A stretch of 64,000 nucleotides of DNA from Gammaproteobacteria bacterium (GCA_021773175.1 JAJFKO010000010.1:1-64000), one strand, 5' to 3'. Positions 19,581 through 28,481 are shown, counted from the stretch's first letter. Program-made: numbers and translations. The notes: generated by a model not told the origin, from the letters alone.

Positions 19581-19610
19581 TTGCTTAGTTAAAATATAAG
19601 ATAGTATAAT
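19581..19610 (+). promoter_or_regulatory. Candidate sigma70 promoter for sbcB
   Basis: TTGCTT (19581-19586), an 18-bp spacer and a perfect TATAAT (19605-19610) lie about 20-30 bp before the sbcB start, in the short gap behind the giant gene. This lets sbcB be expressed independently. Confidence 0.6.
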
Positions 19611-19638
19611 ACCAAAAATAATAAATTAGGTGGCTATC

Positions 19639-21057
19639 TTGAACAAAACTTACCTCTTCTATGATCTGGAGACTACAGGCTTAAACAAAGCTTTCGATCA
19701 AGTCATTCAATTTGCTGCAATTCGTACTTCTTTAGACTTTAAAGAAATTGAACGCGTCGAATATAAAATTCGATTAAATCGTGATGTGGTACCGACACCA
19801 GAAGCTTTTTTAACGCATGGCATTCGCATTAGTGATTTAGCCGATGGTCTAACAGAATATAGCTCTATGCAAGCCATTCATGCCATGCTGAATCAGCCAG
19901 GAACAATTAGTGTTGGCTATAACACTCTTGGCTTTGATGATGAGTTCTTACGTTTTTCATTTTATCGGAATTTACTAACACCATACACTCATCAATATGC
20001 GCAAAATTGTTCGCGTATGGATATTTATCCACTAACCTTACTATATCATTTATTTCAAAAAGATGTGTTAACGTGGCCAAAACTAGATGGCAAAACCACA
20101 TTAAAGTTAGAGCATGTCGCGAATGCCAATAATTTAATGCACGGTGCTGCGCATGATGCCATGGTGGATGTTGACGCAACCGTTGGTCTAGCCAAGTGCT
20201 TAGCGAGTAAACCAGAGGTATGGCAATACGCATTAGGTTATTTTGATAAATTAGTTGATCAACAACGCATTGCGCAATTGCCAGTAGCAATGCGTAGTCA
20301 ACAAGGTTTGCATTATCACGGTATGATGTTGAGCGGTAACTTTGGCGCCGCTCAGTTTTATCAAGCTCCTGTACTTTGTTTAGGTTGGCATCGACAATAT
20401 AAAAATCAATTAATTTGGTTACGACTAGATCTAGAGAAGTTGCAAAAAACAACGTTAGAAGATGTTACTAGTTCAGTTTGGACGATCAACAAAAAGCTTG
20501 GTGAGCCAAACTTTATTTTGCCTGCGAAAAATCATTATATGCAATATTTAACGCCTGAGCGGCAACGGATTATGCAAGAAAATCTGCAGTGGTTAAATGC
20601 TAATTCAGCAATATTTAATAAACTTATCGAATATCATACTAATTTCACCTACCCAAACATTCCAGATCTTGATTCAGAAGCAGCGCTTTATCAAAATGGT
20701 TTTTTAAATGATTACGAACAAAAGTTATGCCAGCAATTTCATGCGGCGCCAATTACAGAAAAAGATAGTGTCGTCGAAAAATTTTCAAAAGATAGCTTGA
20801 GGACTTTAGCTACACGTATTATTGCACGCAATTTCCCAGAAACATTAACGTCAAATATGCAAGAAGATTATCAAAATTATTGGCAACGTTTGATTAATCA
20901 AAATGACAATAACATTATTGTTGATTATAAAGGCCTACCACGTTTAACGCCGCAGCAAGCTTTGCAACGCATTGATGATTTACAAGAACAGGCGACAGGA
21001 GAGCAACAAGTTCTTCTGAGTGAGCTCAGTCAGTATATTGTCGCTACATTCGTATAG
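19639..21057 (+). CDS. sbcB: Exodeoxyribonuclease I
   Basis: ExoI is a processive 3'-5' exonuclease on single-stranded DNA, acting in recombination and mismatch repair. The ~472-residue protein has the DEDDh nuclease core: YDLETTGLN (ExoI motif), YNTLGFDDEFLR, and HGAAHDAMVDVDATV with the catalytic His/Asp. SH3-like and C-terminal helical regions (YPNIPDLDSEAALYQNGFL) follow, as in E. coli SbcB. I prefer TTG 19639 (MNKTYLFYD) because AGGTGG sits 5 nt upstream. GTG 19630 is an in-frame alternative with a poorer ribosome site. Confidence 0.94.
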   Translation: MNKTYLFYDLETTGLNKAFDQVIQFAAIRTSLDFKEIERVEYKIRLNRDVVPTPEAFLTHGIRISDLADGLTEYSSMQAIHAMLNQPGTISVGYNTLGFDDEFLRFSFYRNLLTPYTHQYAQNCSRMDIYPLTLLYHLFQKDVLTWPKLDGKTTLKLEHVANANNLMHGAAHDAMVDVDATVGLAKCLASKPEVWQYALGYFDKLVDQQRIAQLPVAMRSQQGLHYHGMMLSGNFGAAQFYQAPVLCLGWHRQYKNQLIWLRLDLEKLQKTTLEDVTSSVWTINKKLGEPNFILPAKNHYMQYLTPERQRIMQENLQWLNANSAIFNKLIEYHTNFTYPNIPDLDSEAALYQNGFLNDYEQKLCQQFHAAPITEKDSVVEKFSKDSLRTLATRIIARNFPETLTSNMQEDYQNYWQRLINQNDNNIIVDYKGLPRLTPQQALQRIDDLQEQATGEQQVLLSELSQYIVATFV

Positions 21058-21152
21058 AAATAAATTTCAAGAATAATAAATAAAACAATCGTGACTTATA
21101 ATTTCTATTGATGATAATATCGCGCCGAATTTCGCTTGCGATAAATCATATT

Positions 21153-21181
21153 TTGACGTCACAGTCTATTCTTAATATGTT
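21153..21181 (+). promoter_or_regulatory. Candidate sigma70 promoter for the ankyrin gene
   Basis: TTGACG (21153-21158), a 17-bp spacer and TATGTT (21176-21181) lie about 50 bp upstream of the ATG at 21233. A short inverted repeat (TATCGC/GCGATA, around 21118-21143) lies just ahead of it. Confidence 0.55.
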
Positions 21182-21232
21182 TTCATAAGCATGCACTATA
21201 AAAATAATTATTATGAAAGAGGAAATCCATTT

Positions 21233-23119
21233 ATGCAGGGTGCAGTCACGCGCGATCAAGAAGCCTATTCACCAGAACAAATTGCAGAATTTATAGGAAA
21301 TATTCCAACACTTCGTCAAGCAGATAGTATTTCTACAGAAAAGGTTCTCAATACTAGGTATGAAGAATTCTCAAATGAATTGATTGTTCATCATATTCTC
21401 AATGCTTATGCGAATAGTCGTGATGAATATGAAAAACGTAAATTAAGACAACAGTTAAAGAACATTTTAGCAATGGGAGCAAATCCAAATGAATGGGATC
21501 AAATCGATAGGAGTCCCGCTTTACATCGTGCAATTCGCTTACACTCACCTAGACTAGTCAGTATATTACTTGAGTCAGGAAAAATAGATATTTCTGCGAA
21601 GCAGCATGATATGTATTTGACAGCGTTGCAAGTTTGTCTAGAGCATTGGCCAAAAAATATAAACTTGATGACAAAACTAGCTGAACGTGCGGGTAAAGAG
21701 ATTCAAGCTATTTTTCTTGAAGCGATCGCAGAAAAAAAGTATAAAAGAATTAAATATTTAATAAGAAAGGGTCTGGTGGATTTCAATGCGCCGGACACAG
21801 AAGGACGCTACCCATTACTCTTGTTATGTTTAATGGGAGATAGCAAGCTTTTTCAATTTGTTATTGAAAAAGTTCAACAATCAGGAAAGACAATCGTAAC
21901 AAATGTTTTTGATAAAAACGGTAATACTGCATTACATTTTGCATGTCATCCTTTAGGTCAGCCCAATAGTGATATTATTCAATGGCTATTAGATAATGGA
22001 GTAAGACCTAACTCTACCAATCGTGTTGGCGATACAGCTTTGCATCATTTAGTAGAACACAATGAGCCTATCATGTTAAAAAGGTTAATTGCTGGCGGCG
22101 CAGATGCTGGCGTTTATGATGCGCTGGGGCGAACGCCTTTGGAAAAGTATTTAATGCGACCAGAGTTATCTGCAAATAGTAATATGATTCAGGTACTACA
22201 ATCTGCTGCTGGAGACACCGCAAATGTAGCAGTGGCTACATATATCGATCCAATGTTATTAAATTATGAGAGAGGATTTTGGATACGCGCTATCGGTGCA
22301 GATTGTACAGATGTCGTAACAGCGATTGAACGTGAAATGTTAATTTTAGACAAACGAGAAAGTATATCTGCTGCTAGGCTTGTAAAACATCGTCCGGATG
22401 TTAATGTTAATAGAAAATCACATTATCGCTATAGTCCGGCAACATTTGTTAAAGCCGGTTTGCCAATTGGGTTATTTGGCGCTGATTGTCCTTTTTCATT
22501 AATTATTCAAACATCAAATAAAATTCCTGCGTGGTGTAGTGGTTTACGTGGTGAGGTAAAAACCAATGATGACGGTCATGGCGATGTGGATTTCTCTGCG
22601 TCCACCTTATCATTTCGTTATGCAGCAGATCATCAAATTAGCGGAGCAAACTCTGATGAAATAGCAATAATGTTATCACGTTTATTTCGAGATAGTTTAG
22701 CAAACTACACTCCATTAGAATTATATGATGCATGTCTATCAGGAACTTACTTGCCTTTTAATGAAGGTTTGTTGCGTTACAAACGTGGTGATATTAAAGG
22801 TTTGGTTGTAAAGCCAGAGCCAAGATCTGTAAGCTATGCTCTGATGTTTTTAAAACTGTGTAAACTCGCACTCGAAAAGGTGCCTTTCTATGAGTACGAT
22901 TCTCGACAAGGAATGAAACGGATTTCAGAGCAGCGAGTACAAGAGTTAGCTGCACAGCATGCAACGACTACAGATGAAGATGGCGATGAAGTTTATGCCG
23001 CCTTGCAAGATTTACATTTCTTAGCAGGCTCACCAGCAAGACCGACACAAGGAGAATTAGCTCAGCGTTTGGATGCTGCTGCAAGTGGTGGTAGAAGGCG
23101 AAAAGTAAATGGGAAATAA
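21233..23119 (+). CDS. Ankyrin-repeat protein, effector-like
   Basis: This is a 628-residue cytosolic-type protein. Ankyrin-like units occupy about residues 80-140 (PALHRAIRLHSPRLVSILLESG) and 175-320. The best two are GNTALHFACH...IIQWLLDNGVRPN and GDTALHHLVEHNEPIMLKRLIAGGAD. The C-terminal ~300 residues are unrecognised: a segment with FGADCPFSLII, KTNDDGHGDVDF and a helical part, ending in a basic tail (GGRRRKVNGK). ATG 21233 is chosen because AAGAGGA precedes it. In Legionella and Coxiella many such proteins are Dot/Icm secreted effectors, but no secretion signal can be proven here. It has its own promoter. Confidence 0.8.
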   Translation: MQGAVTRDQEAYSPEQIAEFIGNIPTLRQADSISTEKVLNTRYEEFSNELIVHHILNAYANSRDEYEKRKLRQQLKNILAMGANPNEWDQIDRSPALHRAIRLHSPRLVSILLESGKIDISAKQHDMYLTALQVCLEHWPKNINLMTKLAERAGKEIQAIFLEAIAEKKYKRIKYLIRKGLVDFNAPDTEGRYPLLLLCLMGDSKLFQFVIEKVQQSGKTIVTNVFDKNGNTALHFACHPLGQPNSDIIQWLLDNGVRPNSTNRVGDTALHHLVEHNEPIMLKRLIAGGADAGVYDALGRTPLEKYLMRPELSANSNMIQVLQSAAGDTANVAVATYIDPMLLNYERGFWIRAIGADCTDVVTAIEREMLILDKRESISAARLVKHRPDVNVNRKSHYRYSPATFVKAGLPIGLFGADCPFSLIIQTSNKIPAWCSGLRGEVKTNDDGHGDVDFSASTLSFRYAADHQISGANSDEIAIMLSRLFRDSLANYTPLELYDACLSGTYLPFNEGLLRYKRGDIKGLVVKPEPRSVSYALMFLKLCKLALEKVPFYEYDSRQGMKRISEQRVQELAAQHATTTDEDGDEVYAALQDLHFLAGSPARPTQGELAQRLDAAASGGRRRKVNGK

Positions 23120-23162
23120 TGCACTTCTATATATTAGGAGATTTTCGTTTGAGAGGTGTTTC

Positions 23163-23252
23163 ATGTATGCATTACGGCACGATGTTATTTTAGAAATGGA
23201 TGGCACAAGAACAAATTACTACCTACCTATCACAAGGTGTGATAATCATTGA
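23163..23252 (+). CDS. Possible 29-residue peptide gene
   Basis: A short reading frame (MYALRHDVILEMDGTRTNYY and nine more residues) has a fair ribosome site (GAGAGG, 6 nt spacing). It lies in the 281-bp gap between the ankyrin gene and the next accessory gene. There is no homology I recognise. It may be chance or a gene fragment. Confidence 0.2.
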   Translation: MYALRHDVILEMDGTRTNYYLPITRCDNH

Positions 23253-23367
23253 GCTCTTTTGTCAAAGCGCTAAAAACTCTGCAGAATTATTTTATTCTAA
23301 AGATCATTGTCTTAGAATTATATTGAACGAAAGTTCGGTTCCATCATTGCAATTAATTATGAATTAA

Positions 23368-23385
23368 TTAGTATTTCGATACTAA
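23368..23385 (+). other. UUCG-tetraloop hairpin in the leader of the 514-residue gene
   Basis: TTAGTAT-TTCG-ATACTAA forms a 7-bp stem closed by an exceptionally stable UUCG loop, 15 bp before ATG 23401. No U-run follows, so it is more likely a leader structure than a terminator. The neighbouring sequence is very AT-rich and includes the palindrome AATTAATTATGAATTAATT. Confidence 0.5.
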
Positions 23386-23400
23386 ATATAAGAATCATGG

Positions 23401-24945
23401 ATGATTTTTACTATGGGCGGAGCTGAACAGCCAAAAGGTGATGTATATAGATGTGCAGATTTACTATCTCCTAGATCCTCACTAGCAAAACTATTAATAA
23501 AAGAATGTTATCTAGACGGTGATTTTCCGCTTAGACAATTATTAAGAAATTTTTTCACTACCCTGAATAAAAGAGAAGGCTTTGAATCCTTATTTAATGT
23601 GTCAGAAGCAAAGTTACCAATATTCGGAGACACTGTTTCTTATGATTCATTAAAGAGTAAAGCAGATATTCATATTTCAGCTATCGATGTACTTATTCTG
23701 AGACAAATGCTGGATAGTATTTATAGAACAGGTGGCGAAATTACTGATAATGATAATGCCGTATTGGATATTGTTCTGAGGATGTGGGTAGAACTTAAAG
23801 CCATATTCCACAAAAAATATTCGTTACAAATCTTTAGCGATTTTATAACAGCATTAGCAGCACCAGATAAATTAAAAAATAAAAATAACGCGACAAAACT
23901 TTTCGCGAAACTGCTTTTGTTTTGTGTTGCTCTGCATCAACAAAATAGTGATGGTGATTTTTCTATAGACTGGTTAGATAAACCCGAGTTCATAGAGTTT
24001 ATAAGTGAAATGCATGTTTGCGATTTTTTGACTTTTGATGATGAAACAAATAGCTTATCTGTCGAGCCGAATATCATTAAAATGTACCAAGAATTTCGTT
24101 GCCGATATTTGCCTGTCTGCTTTGTTATTCCTGACATTGCCTTTCCTCCGCAACCTTCAACGGATGCGGTTGCAAAATATCACTTGCAAGAAGGTATTGA
24201 TTTACGAATTGATAGACTGCAGGATATGGATTTTTTTCTGCAAGAAACATTGCAATCAAGATTGAATCCTCGTGAGTGGCAATATATTGAAAATAATATT
24301 TTACTTTTTCGCCAAACTCGAGAGCGTAGAACATTGCATTTATGTCGACGTGAAGCTATGTTATTAGACGCATGTATTTCTACAGCTATTCCCCACCTTA
24401 TATGTAATGGCGCTATACGTTCTGAAGTATTGTCGGGAGAGCTTTCTTGTCATGATATATCTCGAGCTGATGTTGATCATCAAAAATTACTTCATAGAGG
24501 GGTGAAATCTTGGGTAAAATATTTGAAATTATTAATTCATTTTCCTCATCAAAAGGCACTTTTAACTTTCACAAAAAAGTTTTTAGAACACTATTCTCTA
24601 GATTATAAATATTTCGATATGATTTACCTGAAACTGTTTATGTTGCTACAAGTTCGTGGTGATATTAATTTAGAGAAACTTACCGCGGCTTCACAACAGC
24701 GCCTTATAGGTGCTTGTGATTTTGTTTTACGTGAAGAGTGGTCTTATTTTGAATATAGGTCTAAATCTGTTGTGTTGAGTCGAGAGGTTGTAACGTTATT
24801 TGAAAATTTAGATATGAGTGTTCCAGATAATGTTGCTGTAGAAGCTTTAGTGAGTTTACGAAGTGCAGCTCAAGATACTGCAGATGCATCTGCTCAACAA
24901 GCACCTGCAGGACCTGCTCAAGATTTAATGAGAAGTAAGCTATAG
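23401..24945 (+). CDS. Unrecognised 514-residue protein
   Basis: I do not recognise this protein. It is predicted soluble, mostly helical, and rich in Leu, Lys, Asp and Phe, with no signal peptide or membrane helix. Its last ~30 residues are a low-complexity Ala/Gln/Pro/Asp tail (DTADASAQQAPAGPAQDLM), like the flexible tails of secreted effectors. Start choice is uncertain: ATG 23401 and ATG 23413 are both in frame, and neither has a good SD. The gene follows the ankyrin gene on the same strand and is more AT-rich in feel than the neighbouring core genes. A role as an effector is only a guess from context. Confidence 0.7.
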   Translation: MIFTMGGAEQPKGDVYRCADLLSPRSSLAKLLIKECYLDGDFPLRQLLRNFFTTLNKREGFESLFNVSEAKLPIFGDTVSYDSLKSKADIHISAIDVLILRQMLDSIYRTGGEITDNDNAVLDIVLRMWVELKAIFHKKYSLQIFSDFITALAAPDKLKNKNNATKLFAKLLLFCVALHQQNSDGDFSIDWLDKPEFIEFISEMHVCDFLTFDDETNSLSVEPNIIKMYQEFRCRYLPVCFVIPDIAFPPQPSTDAVAKYHLQEGIDLRIDRLQDMDFFLQETLQSRLNPREWQYIENNILLFRQTRERRTLHLCRREAMLLDACISTAIPHLICNGAIRSEVLSGELSCHDISRADVDHQKLLHRGVKSWVKYLKLLIHFPHQKALLTFTKKFLEHYSLDYKYFDMIYLKLFMLLQVRGDINLEKLTAASQQRLIGACDFVLREEWSYFEYRSKSVVLSREVVTLFENLDMSVPDNVAVEALVSLRSAAQDTADASAQQAPAGPAQDLMRSKL

Positions 24946-24965
24946 TCGCTCCTCATCTTTCAAAA

Positions 24966-24988
24966 GCAGGACTTGCGCTAAACACCAA
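24966..24988. repeat. Solo arm of the 23-bp GCAGGACTTACGATAAACRCCAA repeat
   Basis: GCAGGACTTGCGCTAAACACCAA differs at two positions from the arms of the 43246-43371 element. No opposite arm is seen nearby, so it is a half element between two convergent genes. Confidence 0.6.
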
Positions 24989-24997
24989 GGTTATGAG

Positions 24998-25282
24998 CTA
25001 TTCTTCTTTCTTACCACAACCGCAGCTAACACAGAGGTTATAGACCCAGCCAATAATCAAACCGCCGATGAACCAATCAACAAACGCCCAAATTGCGCCA
25101 AGGACACTGCCCCAAAAAGTTGGTTCGAAACCATGATAAATAGAAGAGATAACTCTAACCATGTCATTGCCCCAGCCCCATTGCCAGGCAACAATTCCCA
25201 TGATGAAAATACCTATCGCCCAAGTGATACCTAATGCAAAAGCTAAAGCCCAAGGACATAACTTTCTGTTTGTACTACTCAT
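24998..25282 (-). CDS. Small two-helix membrane protein ('bacteriophage holin'-like family)
   Basis: The 94-residue protein has two hydrophobic segments (ALAFALGITWAIGIFIMGIVA and GSVLGAIWAFVDWFIGGLIIG) and a Cys-rich charged tail (CVSCGCGKKEE). It resembles small proteins of Legionella-type genomes that databases often label holin. That label is weak, and no phage genes surround it. ATG 25282 is chosen because AAGGAG lies 7 nt before it. The upstream in-frame ATG at 25288 is too close to that site. Possible roles are a membrane stress or pore-forming protein. Confidence 0.7.
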   Translation of the reverse strand: MSSTNRKLCPWALAFALGITWAIGIFIMGIVAWQWGWGNDMVRVISSIYHGFEPTFWGSVLGAIWAFVDWFIGGLIIGWVYNLCVSCGCGKKEE

Positions 25283-25543
25283 TATCATTCTCCTTAGTCG
25301 AGAGCCCTGAATATATATGAGATATATCAGGAAGTTAGCATTCCTAGGTTAAAGTATAGTCCAAAAATAGAATTTATTGCCTTAAAACTGAACATATAAA
25401 GGGGGGGGGTTCACATTTCCTTGACCTTAAATTGGTTCAAAGTAAGCCCATTGCTGATGTTGTAATAACTTGTAATTGCTGAGATTCTCGGTTAAGCTTG
25501 CGCGCATTCTAGGCTTAACTATATATAAAAGGTAATATTTGCT
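25283..25543. other. Intergenic region between the holin-like gene and tpiA, with a G9 tract and an inverted repeat
   Basis: No gene is seen here. It holds a run of nine G (25401-25409) and an inverted repeat GTTAAGC/GCTTAAC (about 25491-25517). The latter lies shortly before the tpiA ribosome site and may be a leader hairpin. I see no convincing sigma70 promoter. Confidence 0.5.
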
Positions 25544-26287
25544 ATGCGTCGAGCTATGGTAGCAGGTAATTGGAAAATGAATGGTTCCAATGCCTTAGTG
25601 CAAGAGATGGTTCAATCCTTAACGGCAGAAGCATTATCAGCAGAAGTTGTTATCTGTCCGCCGTTCCCATTTTTATCCGCTATGCATACTGCTTTGCAAA
25701 ACAGCCAAATAGCACTTGCTGCACAAAATCTTAGTGAGCATGCTAATGGCGCATACACTGGTGAAGTGGCAGCGAATATGCTAGCTGAAGCGGGTTGTCG
25801 CTATGTTATTATCGGGCATTCTGAACGTCGCGGTTTATATCAAGAAACTGATGCAATGGTTGCTGAAAAAGTCAAAATGGCAGTGGCTAATGGTTTGCAA
25901 CCCATTATTTGCGTTGGTGAAACTCATGAACAGCATCAGCAAGACTTAACTCAGCAAGTCATTACTCAGCAAGTAGAGAGTGTACTTGCAACGGGTATTG
26001 ATAATCTAACCAATGCGGTTATTGCTTATGAACCAGTATGGGCAATTGGTACTGGATTGACGGCAACGCCTGAACAAGCGCAAGGTGTTCATGCTTTAAT
26101 TCGGCGACTAGTCGGTGCACAAAATGCTTCCATTGGTGCGCAGATTCGCCTATTATACGGCGGCAGCGTTAAGCCGAATAACGCTCAACAATTATTTGCG
26201 ATGCCAGATATCGATGGTGGTTTAATTGGTGGAGCAGCATTGCAAGTCGAATCTTTTTTAACAATATGTAAGGCAGTTGAAAGTTAG
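25544..26287 (+). CDS. tpiA: Triosephosphate isomerase
   Basis: TpiA interconverts dihydroxyacetone phosphate and glyceraldehyde 3-phosphate in glycolysis and gluconeogenesis. The 247-residue TIM barrel has the substrate-binding lysine in AGNWKMNG, the catalytic histidine in IIGHSERR, and the catalytic glutamate in AYEPVWAIGTG, followed by the phosphate loop (LLYGGSVKPNN). Length is normal. secG follows after two bases, so the pair is an operon. tpiA-secG-tRNA-Leu-nuo is the order known from Legionella and Coxiella relatives. Confidence 0.98.
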   Translation: MRRAMVAGNWKMNGSNALVQEMVQSLTAEALSAEVVICPPFPFLSAMHTALQNSQIALAAQNLSEHANGAYTGEVAANMLAEAGCRYVIIGHSERRGLYQETDAMVAEKVKMAVANGLQPIICVGETHEQHQQDLTQQVITQQVESVLATGIDNLTNAVIAYEPVWAIGTGLTATPEQAQGVHALIRRLVGAQNASIGAQIRLLYGGSVKPNNAQQLFAMPDIDGGLIGGAALQVESFLTICKAVES

Positions 26288-26289
26288 TT

Positions 26290-26646
26290 ATGTTACAGCA
26301 AATTATTTTAGTTCTTCATGTGTTGGTTGCCGTTGCTATTATTGCATTAGTTTTAGTGCAACATGGTAAAGGTGCAGATATTGGTGCAACTTTTGGTGGT
26401 GGCGCCTCGAATACTGTTTTTGGTAGCCAAGGTTCCGGTTCTTTTCTATTAAAGTTAACCGGTTTTTTAGCGATAGTGTTCTTCGCGACAAGTTTGATTT
26501 TAGGTTACCTTGCTAACTCGCATTATAAACAAGAGCAGCAAGCTTCTAAGCAACTGATACCGATCACCCGAACGGCGCCAGTAAAAACAAAACAAAATAC
26601 AGTAACGACAACTAAACAACAATCTAATAAAGTCGATACGAAATAG
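26290..26646 (+). CDS. secG: Protein-export membrane protein SecG
   Basis: SecG is the small accessory subunit of the SecYEG translocon. The 118-residue protein has two membrane helices (residues 3-22 and about 52-75), with the conserved loop LVQHGKGADIGATFGGGASNTVFGSQGSG between them. A polar Lys/Thr/Gln-rich tail follows. Spacing from tpiA is 2 bp. A tRNA-Leu gene begins 6 bp behind the stop, as in many gammaproteobacteria. Confidence 0.96.
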   Translation: MLQQIILVLHVLVAVAIIALVLVQHGKGADIGATFGGGASNTVFGSQGSGSFLLKLTGFLAIVFFATSLILGYLANSHYKQEQQASKQLIPITRTAPVKTKQNTVTTTKQQSNKVDTK

Positions 26647-26652
26647 TATATT

Positions 26653-26737
26653 GCCGGAGTGGTGGAATTGGTAGACACGCTGTCTTGAGGGGGCAGTGGC
26701 GAAAGCCGTATCGGTTCGAGTCCGATCTTCGGCACCA
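26653..26737 (+). tRNA. tRNA-Leu (anticodon GAG)
   Basis: This 85-nt gene folds as a class II tRNA. The acceptor stem is GCCGGAG/CTTCGGC (one G-U pair) with discriminator A and encoded CCA. The D-arm region is GGTGGAATTGGTAGACAC. The anticodon arm is CTGTC-TTGAGGG-GGCAG with anticodon GAG, the variable arm is TGGCGAAAGCCG, and the T arm is GGTTCGAGTCC. The long variable arm and position behind secG support leucine identity. Confidence 0.97.
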
Positions 26738-26758
26738 TAATAAAAATGTTTTTGTAAG

Positions 26759-26832
26759 ATAGGGCTTACGATAAATGCCAAGGTCGAGACAACATGATTA
26801 ATGAAGAGATTGGAATTTAGCGTAAGTCCTAT
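26759..26832. repeat. Short inverted-repeat (MITE-like) element, internally deleted copy
   Basis: AGGGCTTACGATAAATGCCAA (26761-26781) and TTGGAATTTAGCGTAAGTCCT (26810-26830) are imperfect inverted repeats that extend to ATAGG/CCTAT. Arms and internal bases (CGAGACAAC, ATGATTAA) match the 126-bp element at 43246-43371 with about 56 bp removed from its middle. It lies between tRNA-Leu and nuoA and may place a hairpin in the nuo leader. Confidence 0.7.
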
Positions 26833-26919
26833 TAAAAGAGTAAGAGAGAACTCTGCAGAACTAAAAATAAAGAAGAGAGGGCTTTAGATTAAGTCCTGTA
26901 ATATGAGGCTGAATGAACT

Positions 26920-27276
26920 ATGTTGGCGAATTATTTCCCCATACTTGTTTTTATTTGTATCGCCATTGCCATTCCTGTGGCATTGATTATGGCGGGTTAT
27001 ATTCTTGCAAAACGTAAACCCAGTCCTGCAAAGTTAAGCTCTTATGAATGTGGCTATGATGCATTTGAAGATGCGCGTATGCGTTTTGATGTGCGCTATT
27101 ATCTAGTCGCAATTCTTTTTATACTTTTCGATCTTGAGACAGCTTTTTTATTTCCATGGGCAGTGTCATTGCATACTATTGGTTGGTTTGGATTTATTAG
27201 CATGATGGTGTTTTTAGCATTTTTAACAATCGGTTTTATTTATGAGTGGCGGAAGGGAGCATTGGAATGGAAATAG
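26920..27276 (+). CDS. nuoA: NADH-quinone oxidoreductase subunit A
   Basis: NuoA is a small membrane-arm subunit of respiratory complex I at the junction with the peripheral arm. The 118-residue protein has three membrane helices and the family signature [20 protein letters not shown] in the loop after helix 1. It opens a complete nuoABCDEFGHIJKLMN operon, all on the plus strand. The ribosome site is weak (ATGAGGCTGA). Its 3' end overlaps nuoB by 10 bp. Confidence 0.97.
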   Translation: MLANYFPILVFICIAIAIPVALIMAGYILAKRKPSPAKLSSYECGYDAFEDARMRFDVRYYLVAILFILFDLETAFLFPWAVSLHTIGWFGFISMMVFLAFLTIGFIYEWRKGALEWK

Positions 27277-27749
27277 AAACCTATTCAAAAAATCCTGGTT
27301 TTATTACCACATCCGTTGAGTCTGTTATTAATTGGGCGCGCACGGGTTCAATGTGGCCAATGTCATTTGGTTTGGCATGCTGCGCTGTCGAAATGATGCA
27401 TTCAGCTGCTTCACGTTATGACTTAGACAGATTTGGTGTCGTGTTTCGGCCTAGCCCTCGTCAATCAGACTTAATGATTGTGGCTGGAACATTATGCAAC
27501 AAAATGGCGCCGGCTTTACGTCGAGTCTATGAACAAATGGCAGAACCGCGCTGGGTGATTTCCATGGGTTCTTGTGCCAATGGTGGTGGTTATTACCATT
27601 ATTCCTATTCTGTTGTGCGAGGTTGTGATCGTATTGTGCCTGTTGATATTTATGTACCGGGTTGTCCGCCAACAGCAGAAGCATTATTCTATGGAATTTT
27701 ACAGTTACAAAATAAAATTCGTCGTGGCAGTACTATACAGCGCGATTAA
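27267..27749 (+). CDS. nuoB: NADH-quinone oxidoreductase subunit B
   Basis: NuoB carries cluster N2, the last iron-sulfur cluster before quinone. The 160-residue protein shows the ligands in [19 protein letters not shown] and [14 protein letters not shown] 27267 is preferred because AAGGGAGC precedes it. A GTG start at 27246 would add residues that are really nuoA sequence read in another frame. It overlaps the nuoA end by 10 bp, implying translational coupling. Confidence 0.97.
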   Translation: MEIETYSKNPGFITTSVESVINWARTGSMWPMSFGLACCAVEMMHSAASRYDLDRFGVVFRPSPRQSDLMIVAGTLCNKMAPALRRVYEQMAEPRWVISMGSCANGGGYYHYSYSVVRGCDRIVPVDIYVPGCPPTAEALFYGILQLQNKIRRGSTIQRD

Positions 27750-27776
27750 ACTTAACTTTTAAAAGTGTATTAAAAG

Positions 27777-28481
27777 ATGAGCAGACTAACGGAACTAAAA
27801 GAAAAATTACTACAATACCTTGGAGATAAAATTTCTTCAAGTGATATATATCGTAATGAATTAACGATTACAGTACCTCGAGAGCAGATTAAAGAGATTG
27901 CTACAACCCTACGTGATGAATTTTCTTTTCAACAATTGATGGACGTTTGTGGCGTCGATTATTTAAGTTATGGAATTAGTGAATGGGAAACAACACATGC
28001 CAGCGGTAGTGGTTTTGATCGAGGCGTTACGCTTGGTAAAATGAATGACTCACTAACCACTCCACGTTTTGCAGTGGTTTATCACGTATTGTCTATTAGT
28101 AATAATATTCGCTTACGTGTTAAAGCTTATGTGCCAGAAGATGATCTTGTTATTAGTTCAGTGATTGATGTTTGGAACTCAGCAAATTGGTTTGAGCGCG
28201 AAGCATTCGACTTATATGGAATTCTATTTGAAGGCCATCCTGACTTACGTCGTCTATTGACAGATTATGGTTTTATTGGACATCCATTCCGTAAAGACTT
28301 CCCTTTAAGTGGCGAAGTAGAAGTGCGTTATGACGCCAAACAAGATCGTGTTGTTTATGAACCTGTTGTTATTGAACCACGTATCTTAGTACCAAAAGTA
28401 ATTCGCCAAGATAATCGTTACATGTCAGCTGAAGAACCTACAGTACAAGAAGCAAATTCTGGGGAGCAAAACAATGGCTGA
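27777..28481 (+). CDS. nuoC: NADH-quinone oxidoreductase subunit C
   Basis: This is the 30-kDa-type hydrophilic connecting subunit of complex I, here a gene separate from nuoD (unlike the fused nuoCD of E. coli). The 234-residue protein contains the family signature [20 protein letters not shown] and [20 protein letters not shown]. The C-terminal ~30 residues after YEPVVIEPR are a less conserved tail. Its end overlaps nuoD by 8 bp. Confidence 0.96.
   Translation: MSRLTELKEKLLQYLGDKISSSDIYRNELTITVPREQIKEIATTLRDEFSFQQLMDVCGVDYLSYGISEWETTHASGSGFDRGVTLGKMNDSLTTPRFAVVYHVLSISNNIRLRVKAYVPEDDLVISSVIDVWNSANWFEREAFDLYGILFEGHPDLRRLLTDYGFIGHPFRKDFPLSGEVEVRYDAKQDRVVYEPVVIEPRILVPKVIRQDNRYMSAEEPTVQEANSGEQNNG

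Noticed and set aside
24998-25282. Prophage call based on the holin-like protein
   Set aside because: No other phage genes (integrase, terminase, capsid) are near, and the label for this small family is weak.
26653-26832. Integration site at tRNA-Leu
   Set aside because: The tRNA is followed by a MITE-like repeat and the nuo operon. There is no integrase and no duplicated tRNA 3' end.
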